A stretch of DNA of 64,000 nucleotides from Rhizobium rosettiformans (GTDB lineage: Bacteria; Pseudomonadota; Alphaproteobacteria; Rhizobiales; Rhizobiaceae): assembly GCF_016806065.1 (NCBI RefSeq), contig NZ_CP032405.1, forward strand, positions 976,501 through 1,040,500, in the 5' to 3' direction. Position numbers and translations under genes: made by a program. Positions 33,232 to 42,328 of the stretch are shown here, in pieces. Numbering within the stretch: position 1 is the first letter of the stretch; each line of letters opens with the position of its first letter. The notes beneath the pieces were generated by a model. That model saw only the letters and a list, made by a program, of their open reading frames with translations, ran no database searches and was not told the origin of the DNA.

Positions 33232-33591
33232 ATGCTAAAGTATGGTTCCGTTTTGACAGCTGCGGCCATCGCGCTCATCTCCACCGCCGACGGCGGCCTC
33301 GCCGGGGAGCGGCATGACCGAGGCCATGGCCATTACAAATCCCAGGGCCAGGCCGTGATCGGCAGCAACGGTCTTCCCTCTGTCATCCCCGGCATCGGCA
33401 CCTTCGTCGGCAGCGTCTCGGGCCTGCGCATCAAAGGCAACGGCGTGTTCCTGGCCATCGACAGGGGGGTGAGGCCGCAAGTCATAGCCTACCGCGCGCC
33501 CAAGGCGAAAATCATTGAAATTTCTGCCGAAAATCCGGATGAGGCCTGCTCGTTTGAAGCCGGCGTATGCGTCATCAGACCGAAGAACTAG
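33232..33591 (+). CDS. small secreted protein of unknown function with upstream CtrA box
   Basis: A 119-residue protein with a signal peptide (hydrophobic 6-17, likely cleavage around GLAG/E near 25). The mature part starts His-rich and basic (ERHDRGHGHYK), continues with Gly-rich strands (PSVIPGIGTFVGSVSG), and ends with two Cys (ACSFEAGVCVI) that may form a disulfide. I do not recognise the family. A strong GGAGG precedes the ATG, and a perfect CtrA box lies just upstream. Its TAG stop and that of the convergent methyltransferase gene share the palindrome CTAG. Confidence 0.72.
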   Translation: MLKYGSVLTAAAIALISTADGGLAGERHDRGHGHYKSQGQAVIGSNGLPSVIPGIGTFVGSVSGLRIKGNGVFLAIDRGVRPQVIAYRAPKAKIIEISAENPDEACSFEAGVCVIRPKN

Positions 33592-34232
33592 AGAAATTTC
33601 CAGACGGTCGTCTTCTTGATCTCGCTGTCTTCCAGAATGCGCGTGACCGGCACCTCATAGGTCGCCAGAGGCTCTAGGTGTTCGGTCGGGCGATAGCTTC
33701 GCCCGGGATCGCCGACAAGCACCAGACAACCGTCTTTCGCCATGTCCGCGAACCAGGTGACGAGCGCCCGAGCGAAGTCGCTTTCGTAAAAGACGTCACC
33801 GGCCAGGATCACCTCGAAATCGACGGATCGACCAATGAGATCCTCGGTGGTGAAGTCGACGCTTACATCGTTGAGGGCGGCATTCAGCCGCACCGCACTT
33901 CTGGCCCAAGGATCGATATCGGCGGCTAGCACTTCTGCTGCACCGGCTTTCGCCGCAGCAATGGCTACCATGCCGGAGCCACTGGCGAAATCCAGCACAC
34001 GCTTGCCCCGAACCGTCTCCGGATGATCGAGCACAAAGCGCGCAAGCCCCTGGCCGCCCGCCCAGGCAAAGGCCCAGAACGGCGGCGGCAGCCCGATCGC
34101 CTCCAGATCCTCCTCCGTCTTCAGCCAGAGATCATGCACCTCGCTTGCCAGATGAAGCCGGATTTCCGGCACATGCGGCGGCGAGAGCACGCTGGTGCTT
34201 TCGAGGATGAAGCGATCGGGATCCGTCTTCAC
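33588..34232 (-). CDS. class I SAM-dependent methyltransferase (METTL20/ETF-beta lysine methyltransferase-like)
   Basis: A 214-residue seven-beta-strand methyltransferase. The PPPFWAFAWAGGQGLARFVLD region (starting near residue 49) and the SAM motif VLDFASGSGMVAIAAAKAG are followed by LAGDVFYE at the catalytic-site position. This set matches the METTL20-type family; an Agrobacterium orthologue is known to methylate lysines of electron-transfer flavoprotein beta. That target here is inference. It is the last gene of the tsaD-gpsA-yciI-EVE run, 7 bases after the EVE gene. Confidence 0.8.
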   Translation of the reverse strand: MKTDPDRFILESTSVLSPPHVPEIRLHLASEVHDLWLKTEEDLEAIGLPPPFWAFAWAGGQGLARFVLDHPETVRGKRVLDFASGSGMVAIAAAKAGAAEVLAADIDPWARSAVRLNAALNDVSVDFTTEDLIGRSVDFEVILAGDVFYESDFARALVTWFADMAKDGCLVLVGDPGRSYRPTEHLEPLATYEVPVTRILEDSEIKKTTVWKFL

Positions 34233-34239
34233 AGGTGTG

Positions 34240-34671
34240 TCACACGGGCGGATTTTCGAGGCCGCCCATGCGGCAGACCTCGAAATACTCGTCTTCCGTC
34301 ACCGGCTGAACGGAAAGCCTCATGGAGGTGACGAGCGCCATCTTCGACAGCTTCTCATTCGCCTTCACGTCCTTGAGGCTGACCGGTTTAGGCATGTCGC
34401 AGACGGCGCGGATGTCGACGCAGTCCCAGCGCGCGTCACCCTCGGCGGTCGAATCCGGATGCGAGAGCGCACAGACTTCGACGATCCCAACGATTTCGAG
34501 CCCCTCGTTCGAGTGGTAGAAGAAGCCCTTGTCGCCGATCTTCATCGCCCGCATGTTGTTGCGCGCGAGATAATTGCGAACGCCGGTCCATTCCTCGCCG
34601 ACGTCGCCCTTGGCCTTCTGCATTTCCCAGGACCACTTGAACGGTTCGGACTTGTAGAGCCAGAATGCCAT
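34240..34671 (-). CDS. EVE domain-containing protein
   Basis: A 143-residue single-domain EVE protein (PUA-like fold). The N-terminal AFWLYKSEPFKWSW, then WTGVRNYLARNNMRAMKIGDKGFFYHS, and KLSKMALVTSMRLSVQPVTEDEYF near the C-terminus are the family's landmarks. EVE domains can bind modified bases in DNA or RNA, and in many bacteria stand alone next to housekeeping genes. I chose ATG 34671 (GGAGG ten bases upstream); GTG 34680 overlaps the yciI stop. It sits between yciI and the methyltransferase gene. Confidence 0.92.
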   Translation of the reverse strand: MAFWLYKSEPFKWSWEMQKAKGDVGEEWTGVRNYLARNNMRAMKIGDKGFFYHSNEGLEIVGIVEVCALSHPDSTAEGDARWDCVDIRAVCDMPKPVSLKDVKANEKLSKMALVTSMRLSVQPVTEDEYFEVCRMGGLENPPV

Positions 34672-34676
34672 GCCGC

Positions 34677-34970
34677 TCACGCCTCCGGATTGTTGAAGAC
34701 CCAGTTATAGGGCTTGATCTCGACCGTTTCGAAGAGGCCGGCTTTCGCATAGGGGTCCTGTGCGGCGAGTGTCTTTGCAGCCTCGATGTCGTCGGCCGCG
34801 ATGATCAGCATCGAACCGCAGGGCTTGCCCTCGGCATCGAGGAAGGGGCCGGCAATCTTCAGCTGGCCGGCAGCATTCAGCCCGTTCAGCCACTCGACAT
34901 GCGGCGGACGCGTTTCCATCCGAAGGTTCAGGTGTCCGGGCTTGTCGGCGCAGATGACGGCAAACAGCAT
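34677..34970 (-). CDS. YciI family protein
   Basis: A 97-residue single-domain YciI-like protein. It begins MLFAVICADKPGHLNLRM; the family's His-Asp type active-site positions appear as RPPHVEWL (about 21-28) and AQDPYAKAGLF (about 70-80). GSMLIIAADDIEAA is the usual middle block. YciI domains have dimeric ferredoxin-like folds and mostly unknown reactions. It lies 22 bases after gpsA and just before the EVE gene, in one operon. Confidence 0.93.
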   Translation of the reverse strand: MLFAVICADKPGHLNLRMETRPPHVEWLNGLNAAGQLKIAGPFLDAEGKPCGSMLIIAADDIEAAKTLAAQDPYAKAGLFETVEIKPYNWVFNNPEA

Positions 34971-34992
34971 CTTGTCTCTCCTAAGGGATCTC

Positions 34993-35982
34993 TTATTCGG
35001 TGGTGATCGGTCGTGACATCAGTTGGGTGATCGCGGTCGGTATGTCCAGCCTGCCGTCGATGATCGCCGCAACGGCCTGCGTGATCGGCATCTCGATCTG
35101 GTGACCTTCGGCGAGGCGGGCAGCAACCGCAGCTGCAAAGGCACCCTCGACGAGCGAACCACGCTGGGCTGCGATTGGCTCGCCATGGCCAAGCGCGATG
35201 CCGAAACGGAGGTTGCGGGACTGGTGGCTGGTCGCGGTCAGAACAAGGTCGCCGAGGCCAGACAAGCCCCGCACCGTATCCCCTCGCCCGCCCATGGCAT
35301 CGACCAGTCTAGACATCTCAGCGAGGCCACGGGCGATCAGCGCCGCACGCGCCGAATCACCGAGCCCCATGCCCTCGACGATGCCGCAGGCAATCGCCAG
35401 CACGTTCTTCAGTGCGCCGCCGAGCTGCACGCCGATCCGATCATCGGAGGCATAGAGCCGGAACGTCTGGCCGGAAATCGCCTTGGCGAGGTGTTCGGCA
35501 AGGGACAGATCCTCTGCAGCAATCGCCATGGCCGTCGGCAGCCCCTTGGCGATATCAGCCGCAAAGCCCGGACCTGACAGCATAGCGATCGGATGATCGG
35601 GAAGTGCCGCCTCCAGCACATCGGTCAGAAGGCGAGACGTCTGCTTCTCGATGCCTTTCGCGCAAATGACAACAGGCGCGCCCGGCTTCAGATAGGGACC
35701 GTAGGTCTCTGCCGCAGCGACCTGTGCCTGCGAGGGCATGACGAAGAGGACGATATCCGCTGCGGTCAGCTCTTCCGGTCTGGCAGAGAAGGCCAGCGCC
35801 TCGGGCAAGCGAATGCCGGGCAGTGCCGCCTCGTGCATCCGACTTTTCGCAAGATCGGCCATCACCGACGCGTCGCGGCCGATCAGAATCGCCTCGGCCT
35901 TGCCGGTCTGGGCAATCACGGCGGCAAGCGCCGTCCCGAAGGCGCCTGCACCGATGACGGCGATACGTTGTATCTCGCTCAT
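34993..35982 (-). CDS. gpsA: NAD(P)H-dependent glycerol-3-phosphate dehydrogenase
   Basis: GpsA (329 residues) reduces dihydroxyacetone phosphate to sn-glycerol-3-phosphate for phospholipid synthesis. The N-terminal Rossmann motif GAGAFG is at 11-16, ICAKGIEK and [13 protein letters not shown] follow, and the catalytic Lys region is [14 protein letters not shown]. Its ATG overlaps the tsaD stop as ATGA, so the two are translationally coupled. This pairing is conserved in many Alphaproteobacteria. Confidence 0.98.
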   Translation of the reverse strand: MSEIQRIAVIGAGAFGTALAAVIAQTGKAEAILIGRDASVMADLAKSRMHEAALPGIRLPEALAFSARPEELTAADIVLFVMPSQAQVAAAETYGPYLKPGAPVVICAKGIEKQTSRLLTDVLEAALPDHPIAMLSGPGFAADIAKGLPTAMAIAAEDLSLAEHLAKAISGQTFRLYASDDRIGVQLGGALKNVLAIACGIVEGMGLGDSARAALIARGLAEMSRLVDAMGGRGDTVRGLSGLGDLVLTATSHQSRNLRFGIALGHGEPIAAQRGSLVEGAFAAAVAARLAEGHQIEMPITQAVAAIIDGRLDIPTAITQLMSRPITTE

Positions 35983-37073
35983 GCCTTGGCGCCCCGCTTT
36001 CCATAAGCGAGCAAGGCCTTGGCATCCTGGTCGAGCGGCCAGCGTGACCGGGGTGCCACAGCAAGATCATCCGAGGGCATGCCAAGCGACATGCGCTCAA
36101 GACCCGCCCAGGCGATCATCACGGCATTGTCGGTGCACAGATGATGCGGTGGAGCCACGAAGCGGAAGCGATGCTCGCCGCAGAGCGTGTCGAGCGTTTG
36201 GCGTACTTCCTTGTTGGCAGCGACACCGCCGGCGACGACCAGCGCGGGCTCGGCGACTTCGGGATAAGTTTCCTTGAACCGCTGAAGACCTCGGCCGATG
36301 CGATCCTTCAGCGTGCGCGAAATGGCATGCTGGAACGAGGCGCAGATATCGGCGATGTCCTGCTCGGTAACAGGCGCGATGCCTTCTGCCGCCTGGCGCA
36401 CGGCGGTCTTGAGCCCCGAGAAGGAGAAATCGAGGCGCGCCTCGCCGACCAATGGCCGGGGAAAGGCAAACCGCTTAGGATTGCCCGTGGCCGCCGCCCG
36501 CTCGACGGCGGGCCCACCCGGATAGGGAAGACCAAGAAGCTTTGCGGTCTTGTCGAAGGCCTCGCCCAGCGCATCGTCGATCGTGGTGCCCCAGCGCTCG
36601 TATTCGCCAACGCCTTTGACCAGAACCAATTGCGTGTGGCCGCCCGAAACAAGCAGCATCAGATAGGGAAAAGCGACGCCATCCGTCAGGCGCGCCGTCA
36701 GCGCATGACCTTCGAGATGGTTGACGGCGTAAAGCGGCTTGCCCGTCGCCCGCGCGATTGCCTTTCCGGTCATCAGGCCCACCAGCAAACCACCGATCAA
36801 GCCAGGGCCCGAGGTAGCAGCGATGGCGTCCACCTCGGCGAGCGTAATGCCGGCCCGGGTCAGGGCCTCCTCGATCAGCGTGTCCAACGCATCGACATGC
36901 GCACGCGCCGCAATCTCCGGCACCACGCCACCATAGGCGCTGTGCTCATCGAGCTGGCTCAAGACGACATCAGCCTCGGTGACGGCTGAGCCGTCCGCAA
37001 GCCGCGTGACGACAGCCGCTGCCGTCTCGTCACAGCTGGTTTCGATGCCGAGGATGCGCAGTTTGGATGTCAT
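35979..37073 (-). CDS. tsaD: tRNA N6-adenosine threonylcarbamoyltransferase TsaD
   Basis: TsaD (364 residues; Kae1/Gcp) transfers threonylcarbamoyl to A37 of ANN-decoding tRNAs. It begins with GIETSCDET (9-17). The metal-binding motif is H119/H123 (NHLEGH), and [17 protein letters not shown] and [14 protein letters not shown] complete the ASKHA fold. First gene of a five-gene minus-strand run; hemC is transcribed divergently 73 bases away, a common alphaproteobacterial arrangement. Confidence 0.98.
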   Translation of the reverse strand: MTSKLRILGIETSCDETAAAVVTRLADGSAVTEADVVLSQLDEHSAYGGVVPEIAARAHVDALDTLIEEALTRAGITLAEVDAIAATSGPGLIGGLLVGLMTGKAIARATGKPLYAVNHLEGHALTARLTDGVAFPYLMLLVSGGHTQLVLVKGVGEYERWGTTIDDALGEAFDKTAKLLGLPYPGGPAVERAAATGNPKRFAFPRPLVGEARLDFSFSGLKTAVRQAAEGIAPVTEQDIADICASFQHAISRTLKDRIGRGLQRFKETYPEVAEPALVVAGGVAANKEVRQTLDTLCGEHRFRFVAPPHHLCTDNAVMIAWAGLERMSLGMPSDDLAVAPRSRWPLDQDAKALLAYGKRGAKA

Positions 37074-37146
37074 GGAACCTGTTCATTGATTGCGGTCGCC
37101 GAGAAACCGGTCTACGAAATCTGTCGGTAACAACGGACAAGTTCGG

Positions 37147-38076
37147 ATGCAAACAAAACCTTTCCGCATCGGCACGCGGGGCAGCCCGCTCGCTCTCGCC
37201 CAGGCTTCTGAGACACGGGCACGCCTCATGGTCGCCCATGGGCTACCGGAGGAGATGTTCGAGATCGTGGTGCTCTCGACCAAAGGCGACCGGATCACAG
37301 ATCGTGCGCTGTCTGAAATCGGCGGAAAGGGACTGTTCACCGAGGAGCTGGAGGATCAGCTTCTCTCGGGCGATCTCGACTTCGCAGTCCATTCGTCCAA
37401 GGACATGCCGACCAAGCTGCCGGAAGGGCTGTTTCTCTCGGCCTTCCTGCCACGCGAGGATGTTCGTGATGCCGTCGTTGGCCGCACGGCTCCGACGCTG
37501 AAGGAGCTCCCGCACGGTGCGACCGTCGGCTCGTCTTCGCTGCGTCGCCAGGCCCTCATCCGCCGCATCCGTCCCGATATCAACGTCATCACCTTCCGCG
37601 GCCTGGTCGACACTCGCCTACGCAAGCTTGCCGACGGCGAAGTAGATGCGACCTTGCTTGCCTTTGCCGGCCTGAAGCGGCTCGGCAAGCCCGAGATCCC
37701 GACCGAACTGCTCGACCCGAGCGACTTTCCGCCGGCACCGGCGCAAGGCGCGATCTGCATTGAGAGCCGCATCGGCGATACCAGGGTCAACGATCTGCTC
37801 GACGCCATCAATGACCGCGACACCTTCGACGCCGTCAGCTGCGAACGCGCCTTCCTCGGCGCCCTCGATGGCTCCTGCCGCACGCCGATTGCAGGCCTTG
37901 CAACAGTAGAGGGCGACGCGATCCGCTTTGCCGGCATGATCCTGACGCCCGACGGCAGCCGCTGGCATGACGTGGAGATCGAGGGAAGCCGGACAGAGGC
38001 TGCCGTGCTCGGCGCAAGAGCCGGCGGAACGGTCCGCAGCGCGGCCGGCAGCGACTTCTTCGACAGCTGGAACTGA
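37147..38076 (+). CDS. hemC: porphobilinogen deaminase (hydroxymethylbilane synthase)
   Basis: HemC (309 residues) polymerises four porphobilinogens into hydroxymethylbilane. It starts [20 protein letters not shown]. The acidic [11 protein letters not shown] region (about 77-87) contains the catalytic Asp, and the dipyrromethane cofactor attaches at C244 in [12 protein letters not shown] 37147 fits the family; an upstream in-frame codon at 37090 would add 19 unrelated residues. It is followed by hemD after 3 bases. Confidence 0.97.
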   Translation: MQTKPFRIGTRGSPLALAQASETRARLMVAHGLPEEMFEIVVLSTKGDRITDRALSEIGGKGLFTEELEDQLLSGDLDFAVHSSKDMPTKLPEGLFLSAFLPREDVRDAVVGRTAPTLKELPHGATVGSSSLRRQALIRRIRPDINVITFRGLVDTRLRKLADGEVDATLLAFAGLKRLGKPEIPTELLDPSDFPPAPAQGAICIESRIGDTRVNDLLDAINDRDTFDAVSCERAFLGALDGSCRTPIAGLATVEGDAIRFAGMILTPDGSRWHDVEIEGSRTEAAVLGARAGGTVRSAAGSDFFDSWN

Positions 38077-38079
38077 CGG

Positions 38080-38799
38080 ATGCGCGTTCTCGTGACGCGT
38101 CCCGAGCCGGCCTCGGCCAGAACCGCCGCCGAACTCGAACGCCGTGGTCATGAGCCCGTGCTCCTGCCCCTGATGCAGGCGCTGCAACAGCCCGAGGCAC
38201 TCGCTGCCCCTCCCGCACCCGACACAGCTTTCCTTGCCGTGACCAGCGCCGAAGCGATGCGCGTGGTGAAAACGCTTCCGGACGATGCAAGACGCCTCTT
38301 CCTCGCCCTGCCCCTCTTCGCCGTCGGTCGCGCGACCGCACGGGCAGCAAGAGAGGCCGGTTTCACGGATGTTTCGGTTGCCGACGGTGACGGACACTCC
38401 CTGGCTGGACTGCTCATCGCGAAGTCGGACCAGAATCCGGGCGCATCGATCCTTTATCTGACCGGCACTCCACGCTCTCCAGACTTCGAAGCCAAGCTGC
38501 AAGAGGCGGGACGCATGGTGGACGTACGAGAATGTTACCGGATGGTTCCGTCCATCTATCCCGACGCCGCCGTAATCGACAAGCTCACCCCGATGCCGGA
38601 CACAATTCTTGTCTACTCCTCCGAAACGGCAAGGCGTCTCGGGGAGTTGCACGAACGTTCGAGCGAAGTGCTCGACTGGCCCCAGACACGGTTTCTCTGC
38701 CTGAGTGAAAAGATTGCCGACGCCCTGCCGGCAGATTTTCACGCCAGAAGCTGTTGGCCGATGGAACCTCGCGAGGATCTGCTCCTTCTTCTGCTTTGA
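38080..38799 (+). CDS. hemD: uroporphyrinogen-III synthase
   Basis: HemD (239 residues) closes and inverts ring D of hydroxymethylbilane to make uroporphyrinogen III. Sequence conservation in this family is low, but the N-terminal MRVLVTRPEPASARTAAELERRGHEPVLLPL, the middle FAVGRATARAAREAGFTDV and the ILYLTG stretch are typical. Position 3 bases after hemC supports the call. A 90-base gap separates it from the Mic60-like gene. Confidence 0.93.
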   Translation: MRVLVTRPEPASARTAAELERRGHEPVLLPLMQALQQPEALAAPPAPDTAFLAVTSAEAMRVVKTLPDDARRLFLALPLFAVGRATARAAREAGFTDVSVADGDGHSLAGLLIAKSDQNPGASILYLTGTPRSPDFEAKLQEAGRMVDVRECYRMVPSIYPDAAVIDKLTPMPDTILVYSSETARRLGELHERSSEVLDWPQTRFLCLSEKIADALPADFHARSCWPMEPREDLLLLLL

Positions 38800-38889
38800 T
38801 GCAGTGCCGCGTGAAATGGAACCTCGGGCCTTCCCTTCGCCATGAGGACTGACTAGGTTTAATCACACGCGCGAAATGAAGAGGTTGCC

Positions 38890-40167
38890 ATGGTTTCCGG
38901 AAAGCCACCCCGTCGATCGAAAGCCACCGATGATCCGGTGACAATCGACCTGACCGCTGAGGAAACCAAATCCGCCGCGGATTCCGGCAATGCCGAGGCC
39001 GATGCTGTCCCATCGGATGCCCCTGCCTCGTCTGCCGTGGCTGACGAGCCGACCGCAAGCAATACAGCTTCGAACGACGCTCCGGCTGAAACGCCAGAAG
39101 ATCCCTGGACACCTACGCCGGAGCCGACGGCTGAAACCGCCCCTGTCGATGACACGGAAACGCGTGCTGAAACGACAGCGAAGAGCGAGACGACCACCAG
39201 CCGGGAACCCGTTCGCCAGTCACCTCCGACCTCGACCCTGGTTGCCTCCGGCATCTTCGGCGGCCTCGTGGCACTCGCTCTTGCCGGCAGCATGCAATAT
39301 GCCGGGATCGTTCCCGGCCTTGGCCCGGAACAGACGGTCCAGGCTCCCGCCGTGGGCACAGCAGAGCTTGACGCGTTGAAGGCCGAAGTCGCGCGCCTGG
39401 CGGCACAACCGGCAGCGCCGGCCACCGACCCTGCACTTGCCGAGCGGATTACCGCGCTTGAAACCAGCGTCGCCAATGCGGGCTCCGAGCCGACCGCCGA
39501 TGCCGCCGCTGTCGAAGCACTCAAGACGCAGCTGGTCGCTGCAGAACAGGCGATTGAGTCCCTGCGTGCGGAAATCGCCAGCAACAAGCAGGCGCTCGAC
39601 CAGAGCTCTGCGCGACTTGATGAAGCCGAGCGCAAGCTGGACGAGCCACGCAGCGACGTTGAAATGGCGCGCGCCATCGCCCTTTCCGGCCTGAAGACCG
39701 CCATCGATCGCGGCGGCCCGTTCCTGTCAGAGCTTGACGCCTTGAAAAGCGTTTCACCCGAGGATCCGGCGGTTGCCGCACTCACACCGCTTGCAAGCAA
39801 CGGCGTGCCGTCTCGGTCGGACCTGACACGGCAGTTCAACCAGGTGGCGGAGGAAATCCTCGCCGCCATTCACCAGCCGGAGCAGGGCGAAGGCTGGACG
39901 GATCGCCTGATGGCCAGCGCCCGCTCGCTGGTCAAGGTCCGGCCCGTCGGCAATGTCGAGGGCGACACGCCTGAAGCCATCGTCGCCCGCGTTGAGAACA
40001 AGTTGCAGAATGGCGACCTCAAGGGCGCGGCCCTCGAATGGGAGACGCTGCCGGAAGCCGGCAAGGCGGCCTCATCCGAGTTTGCGACAACTCTGAAGAA
40101 CCGGATCGAGGCCGAGGAGCGGGTGTCTGCGGCTCTGTCTCAGACCGTGGCCGGAAATGGAGGCTGA
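38890..40167 (+). CDS. Mic60/mitofilin-like inner-membrane protein (COG4223 type)
   Basis: A 425-residue protein with an acidic, Pro/Thr/Glu-rich disordered N-terminus (1-112), one membrane helix (about 116-136), a long helical/coiled-coil region (about 155-265) and a conserved C-terminal block (NGDLKGAALEWETLPEAGK, then LKNRIEAEERV), which corresponds to the mitofilin signature. Alphaproteobacterial homologues are the accepted relatives of Mic60, the cristae-junction organiser of mitochondria, and are encoded beside heme genes as here. It is cytosolic at the N-terminus and periplasmic after the helix. hemY begins 3 bases downstream. Confidence 0.85.
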   Translation: MVSGKPPRRSKATDDPVTIDLTAEETKSAADSGNAEADAVPSDAPASSAVADEPTASNTASNDAPAETPEDPWTPTPEPTAETAPVDDTETRAETTAKSETTTSREPVRQSPPTSTLVASGIFGGLVALALAGSMQYAGIVPGLGPEQTVQAPAVGTAELDALKAEVARLAAQPAAPATDPALAERITALETSVANAGSEPTADAAAVEALKTQLVAAEQAIESLRAEIASNKQALDQSSARLDEAERKLDEPRSDVEMARAIALSGLKTAIDRGGPFLSELDALKSVSPEDPAVAALTPLASNGVPSRSDLTRQFNQVAEEILAAIHQPEQGEGWTDRLMASARSLVKVRPVGNVEGDTPEAIVARVENKLQNGDLKGAALEWETLPEAGKAASSEFATTLKNRIEAEERVSAALSQTVAGNGG

Positions 40168-40170
40168 CGC

Positions 40171-41838
40171 ATGACAACCATCCTCAAGGTCCTTTTCTTC
40201 TTCGCCTTCATCCTGGCGCTCGGCTTCGGCTTCTCCTGGATCGCGGATCGTCCCGGTGAAATCTCGCTGATCTGGGAAGGCCAGCAATACAATACCGATC
40301 TCATCGTGGCCGTAACGGCGCTCGTCGCACTCGTCGCCGCTATCATGGTGACCTGGTGGCTGCTGCGCACGCTCTGGACATCGCCCCACTCGGTCCGCCG
40401 CTTCTTCCGCGCCCGCAAGCGCGACCGCGGCTATCAGGCGCTCTCCACCGGTCTGATTGCCGCAGGTGCTGGCAATGCCATCCTGGCCCGCAAGATGAGC
40501 GCCCGCGCGAGAAGCCTGATCCGCGCCGATCAGGAGCCGCTGATCCGCGTGCTGGACGCTGAGGCCGCTTTGATCGAGGGGCGCCACGACGAGGCACGTC
40601 GCCTGTTCCAGGAGATGTCCGACGATCCGGAAACGCGCGAACTCGGCTTGCGCGGTCTCTATGTCGAGGCAAACCGTCTGGGAGCCCATGAGGCAGCCCG
40701 GCAATATGCCGAAACCGCGGCGGAAGCTGCCCCCTACCTGCCGTGGGCGGCCAAGGCCACCCTCGAACACCGTTGCCGCGTCGGTCATTGGGATGATGCG
40801 ATCCGACTGCTCGACCAGCAGAAGATCGCCCATGTTCTTGAGCGCCACGAAGCCGAACGCTTGAAGGCCGTACTTTTGACAGCAAAGGCCGAAGATCAGC
40901 TGGAAGCCGAACCGGCATCAGCACGCGACAGCGCCTTGAAGGCGCTGAAGCTCGCCAAGGATCTGGTGCCAGCCGCGATCGTCGCCGCCAAGGCCTATAT
41001 GCGTGAAGACAACCTGCGCAAGGCGTCCAGCACGCTTGAGCAGGTATGGAAACTCGACCCGCATCCGGAAATTGCAAGGGCCTATGTGCGGGCGCGCAGC
41101 GGTGACAGCGCCGTCGATCGTCTGAAGAAGGCAGAAAAGCTCGAAGCCCTGAAGCCGAACAATTACGAGTCGCTGCTCATTGTCGCCGAAGCAGCCCTCG
41201 ATGCCCAGGATTTCAAGAAGGCACGCACCAAGGCGGAAGCCGCAGCACGCATCGCCTCGCGCGAACGCGTCTATCTGCTGCTTGCGGATATCGAGGAAGC
41301 CGAGACCGGTGACCAGGGCCGCATCCGCCACTGGATGGGCCAGGCGCTGAAGGCGCCGCGCGATGCCGCGTGGGTGGCCGACGGCCATGTCTCGGAGCGC
41401 TGGATGCCGATCTCACCGGTCACCGGTCGCCTCGATGCCTTCGAATGGAAGACGCCTTTCGACCAGCTGGCGGGTCCGATTGAGGAAGGCAATGTCTCCG
41501 AAGGCGAAAAGGCACTTGCCTCCCTGCCGCCTGTTGCAAGAACCGAAGCAACGGCGCGACCCGAACCTGAGTTCGAGACGGCAAAGCCGAAAATCGTGCA
41601 ATCGGAAGCCCGGGTGATCGATGCCGAACCTCAGGCAAAAGCGATCGAACCGGAGACCCCTCCGGCGAAGCCAGCAAAGCCGGTCAAACCCGTAGTGATC
41701 GCATCTGGAGATGCCACTCCCGCTACCCAGGAACAGGCGGTTGTTGAGCCTTTCTTTGGCCGGCCACCCGATGACCCGGGTGTCAAGGATCCGGCGCTCG
41801 CAGCACCGGAAGCCAAGACGCGCCTGAAACTCTTCTGA
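40171..41838 (+). CDS. hemY: HemY-type TPR membrane protein
   Basis: A 555-residue HemY_N family protein. Two membrane helices at about 3-25 and 44-68 are followed by a basic loop (RRFFRARKRDRGY), then a long TPR-like helical region with GLRGLYVEANRLGAHEAARQYAETAAE-type repeats to about 410. The tail is a Pro/Glu/Lys-rich low-complexity extension (about 440-540). In bacteria this gene follows heme genes; its biochemical role is not settled. It is tightly coupled to the Mic60-like gene. Confidence 0.9.
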   Translation: MTTILKVLFFFAFILALGFGFSWIADRPGEISLIWEGQQYNTDLIVAVTALVALVAAIMVTWWLLRTLWTSPHSVRRFFRARKRDRGYQALSTGLIAAGAGNAILARKMSARARSLIRADQEPLIRVLDAEAALIEGRHDEARRLFQEMSDDPETRELGLRGLYVEANRLGAHEAARQYAETAAEAAPYLPWAAKATLEHRCRVGHWDDAIRLLDQQKIAHVLERHEAERLKAVLLTAKAEDQLEAEPASARDSALKALKLAKDLVPAAIVAAKAYMREDNLRKASSTLEQVWKLDPHPEIARAYVRARSGDSAVDRLKKAEKLEALKPNNYESLLIVAEAALDAQDFKKARTKAEAAARIASRERVYLLLADIEEAETGDQGRIRHWMGQALKAPRDAAWVADGHVSERWMPISPVTGRLDAFEWKTPFDQLAGPIEEGNVSEGEKALASLPPVARTEATARPEPEFETAKPKIVQSEARVIDAEPQAKAIEPETPPAKPAKPVKPVVIASGDATPATQEQAVVEPFFGRPPDDPGVKDPALAAPEAKTRLKLF

Positions 41839-41848
41839 CGGGATCCGC

Positions 41849-42328
41849 ATGCTCGACCGCTTGCAAGCCTTTTTCCAATCCGTGATGCAGGACCGCCCCA
41901 GGGCGGTCTTTGCCCCCGACGACCCGCGGATCGCAGTCGCTGCCCTCTGTCTTCAGGTCATGGAAGCCGATGGCGTCGTCCGCGACGCCGAACGAGTGAA
42001 GCTGCGCGAAATCCTGAAAGAGCAATACGAGCTGGACGACGCAGCACTCGACGCATTGATCGCTGCCGGGCAGGACGCAGAGAGCGAAGCCGTGGACTAC
42101 TATCGCTTCACCACGGAACTGAAGCGACAGCTGAACGAGGAACAGCGCCAGCAGCTCGTCGGTCTGCTCTGGGACATTGTCTATGCCGACGGCAACAGGA
42201 GCGAGATGGAAGACCACGCCATCTGGCGGGTCGCAGATCTCCTCGGCGTGTCGGCCCGGGAGCGGATCGTGCAGCGACAGGAGGCGGCGGAACGCGCCGG
42301 TCTCGGAGCAATCGACGATGCCTCGTGA
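41849..42328 (+). CDS. TerB family (tellurite-resistance-like) protein
   Basis: A 159-residue all-helical TerB-like protein. The first helical pair has IAVAALCLQVMEADGVVRDAE (about 31-51), and the second carries the matching acidic loop VYADGNRSEMEDHAIWRVADLLGV (about 112-135). Both Asp-containing loops are conserved in TerB domains as possible metal sites. There are no other ter genes nearby, so tellurite resistance should not be assumed. It begins 10 bases after hemY and overlaps the next gene by 11 bases. Confidence 0.85.
   Translation: MLDRLQAFFQSVMQDRPRAVFAPDDPRIAVAALCLQVMEADGVVRDAERVKLREILKEQYELDDAALDALIAAGQDAESEAVDYYRFTTELKRQLNEEQRQQLVGLLWDIVYADGNRSEMEDHAIWRVADLLGVSARERIVQRQEAAERAGLGAIDDAS

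Noticed and set aside
41849..42328. TerB-like gene considered as part of a tellurite-resistance or Ter defence system
   Set aside because: No terC, terD, terE or related genes are present in the surrounding 20 kb; the gene belongs to the heme-cluster run.
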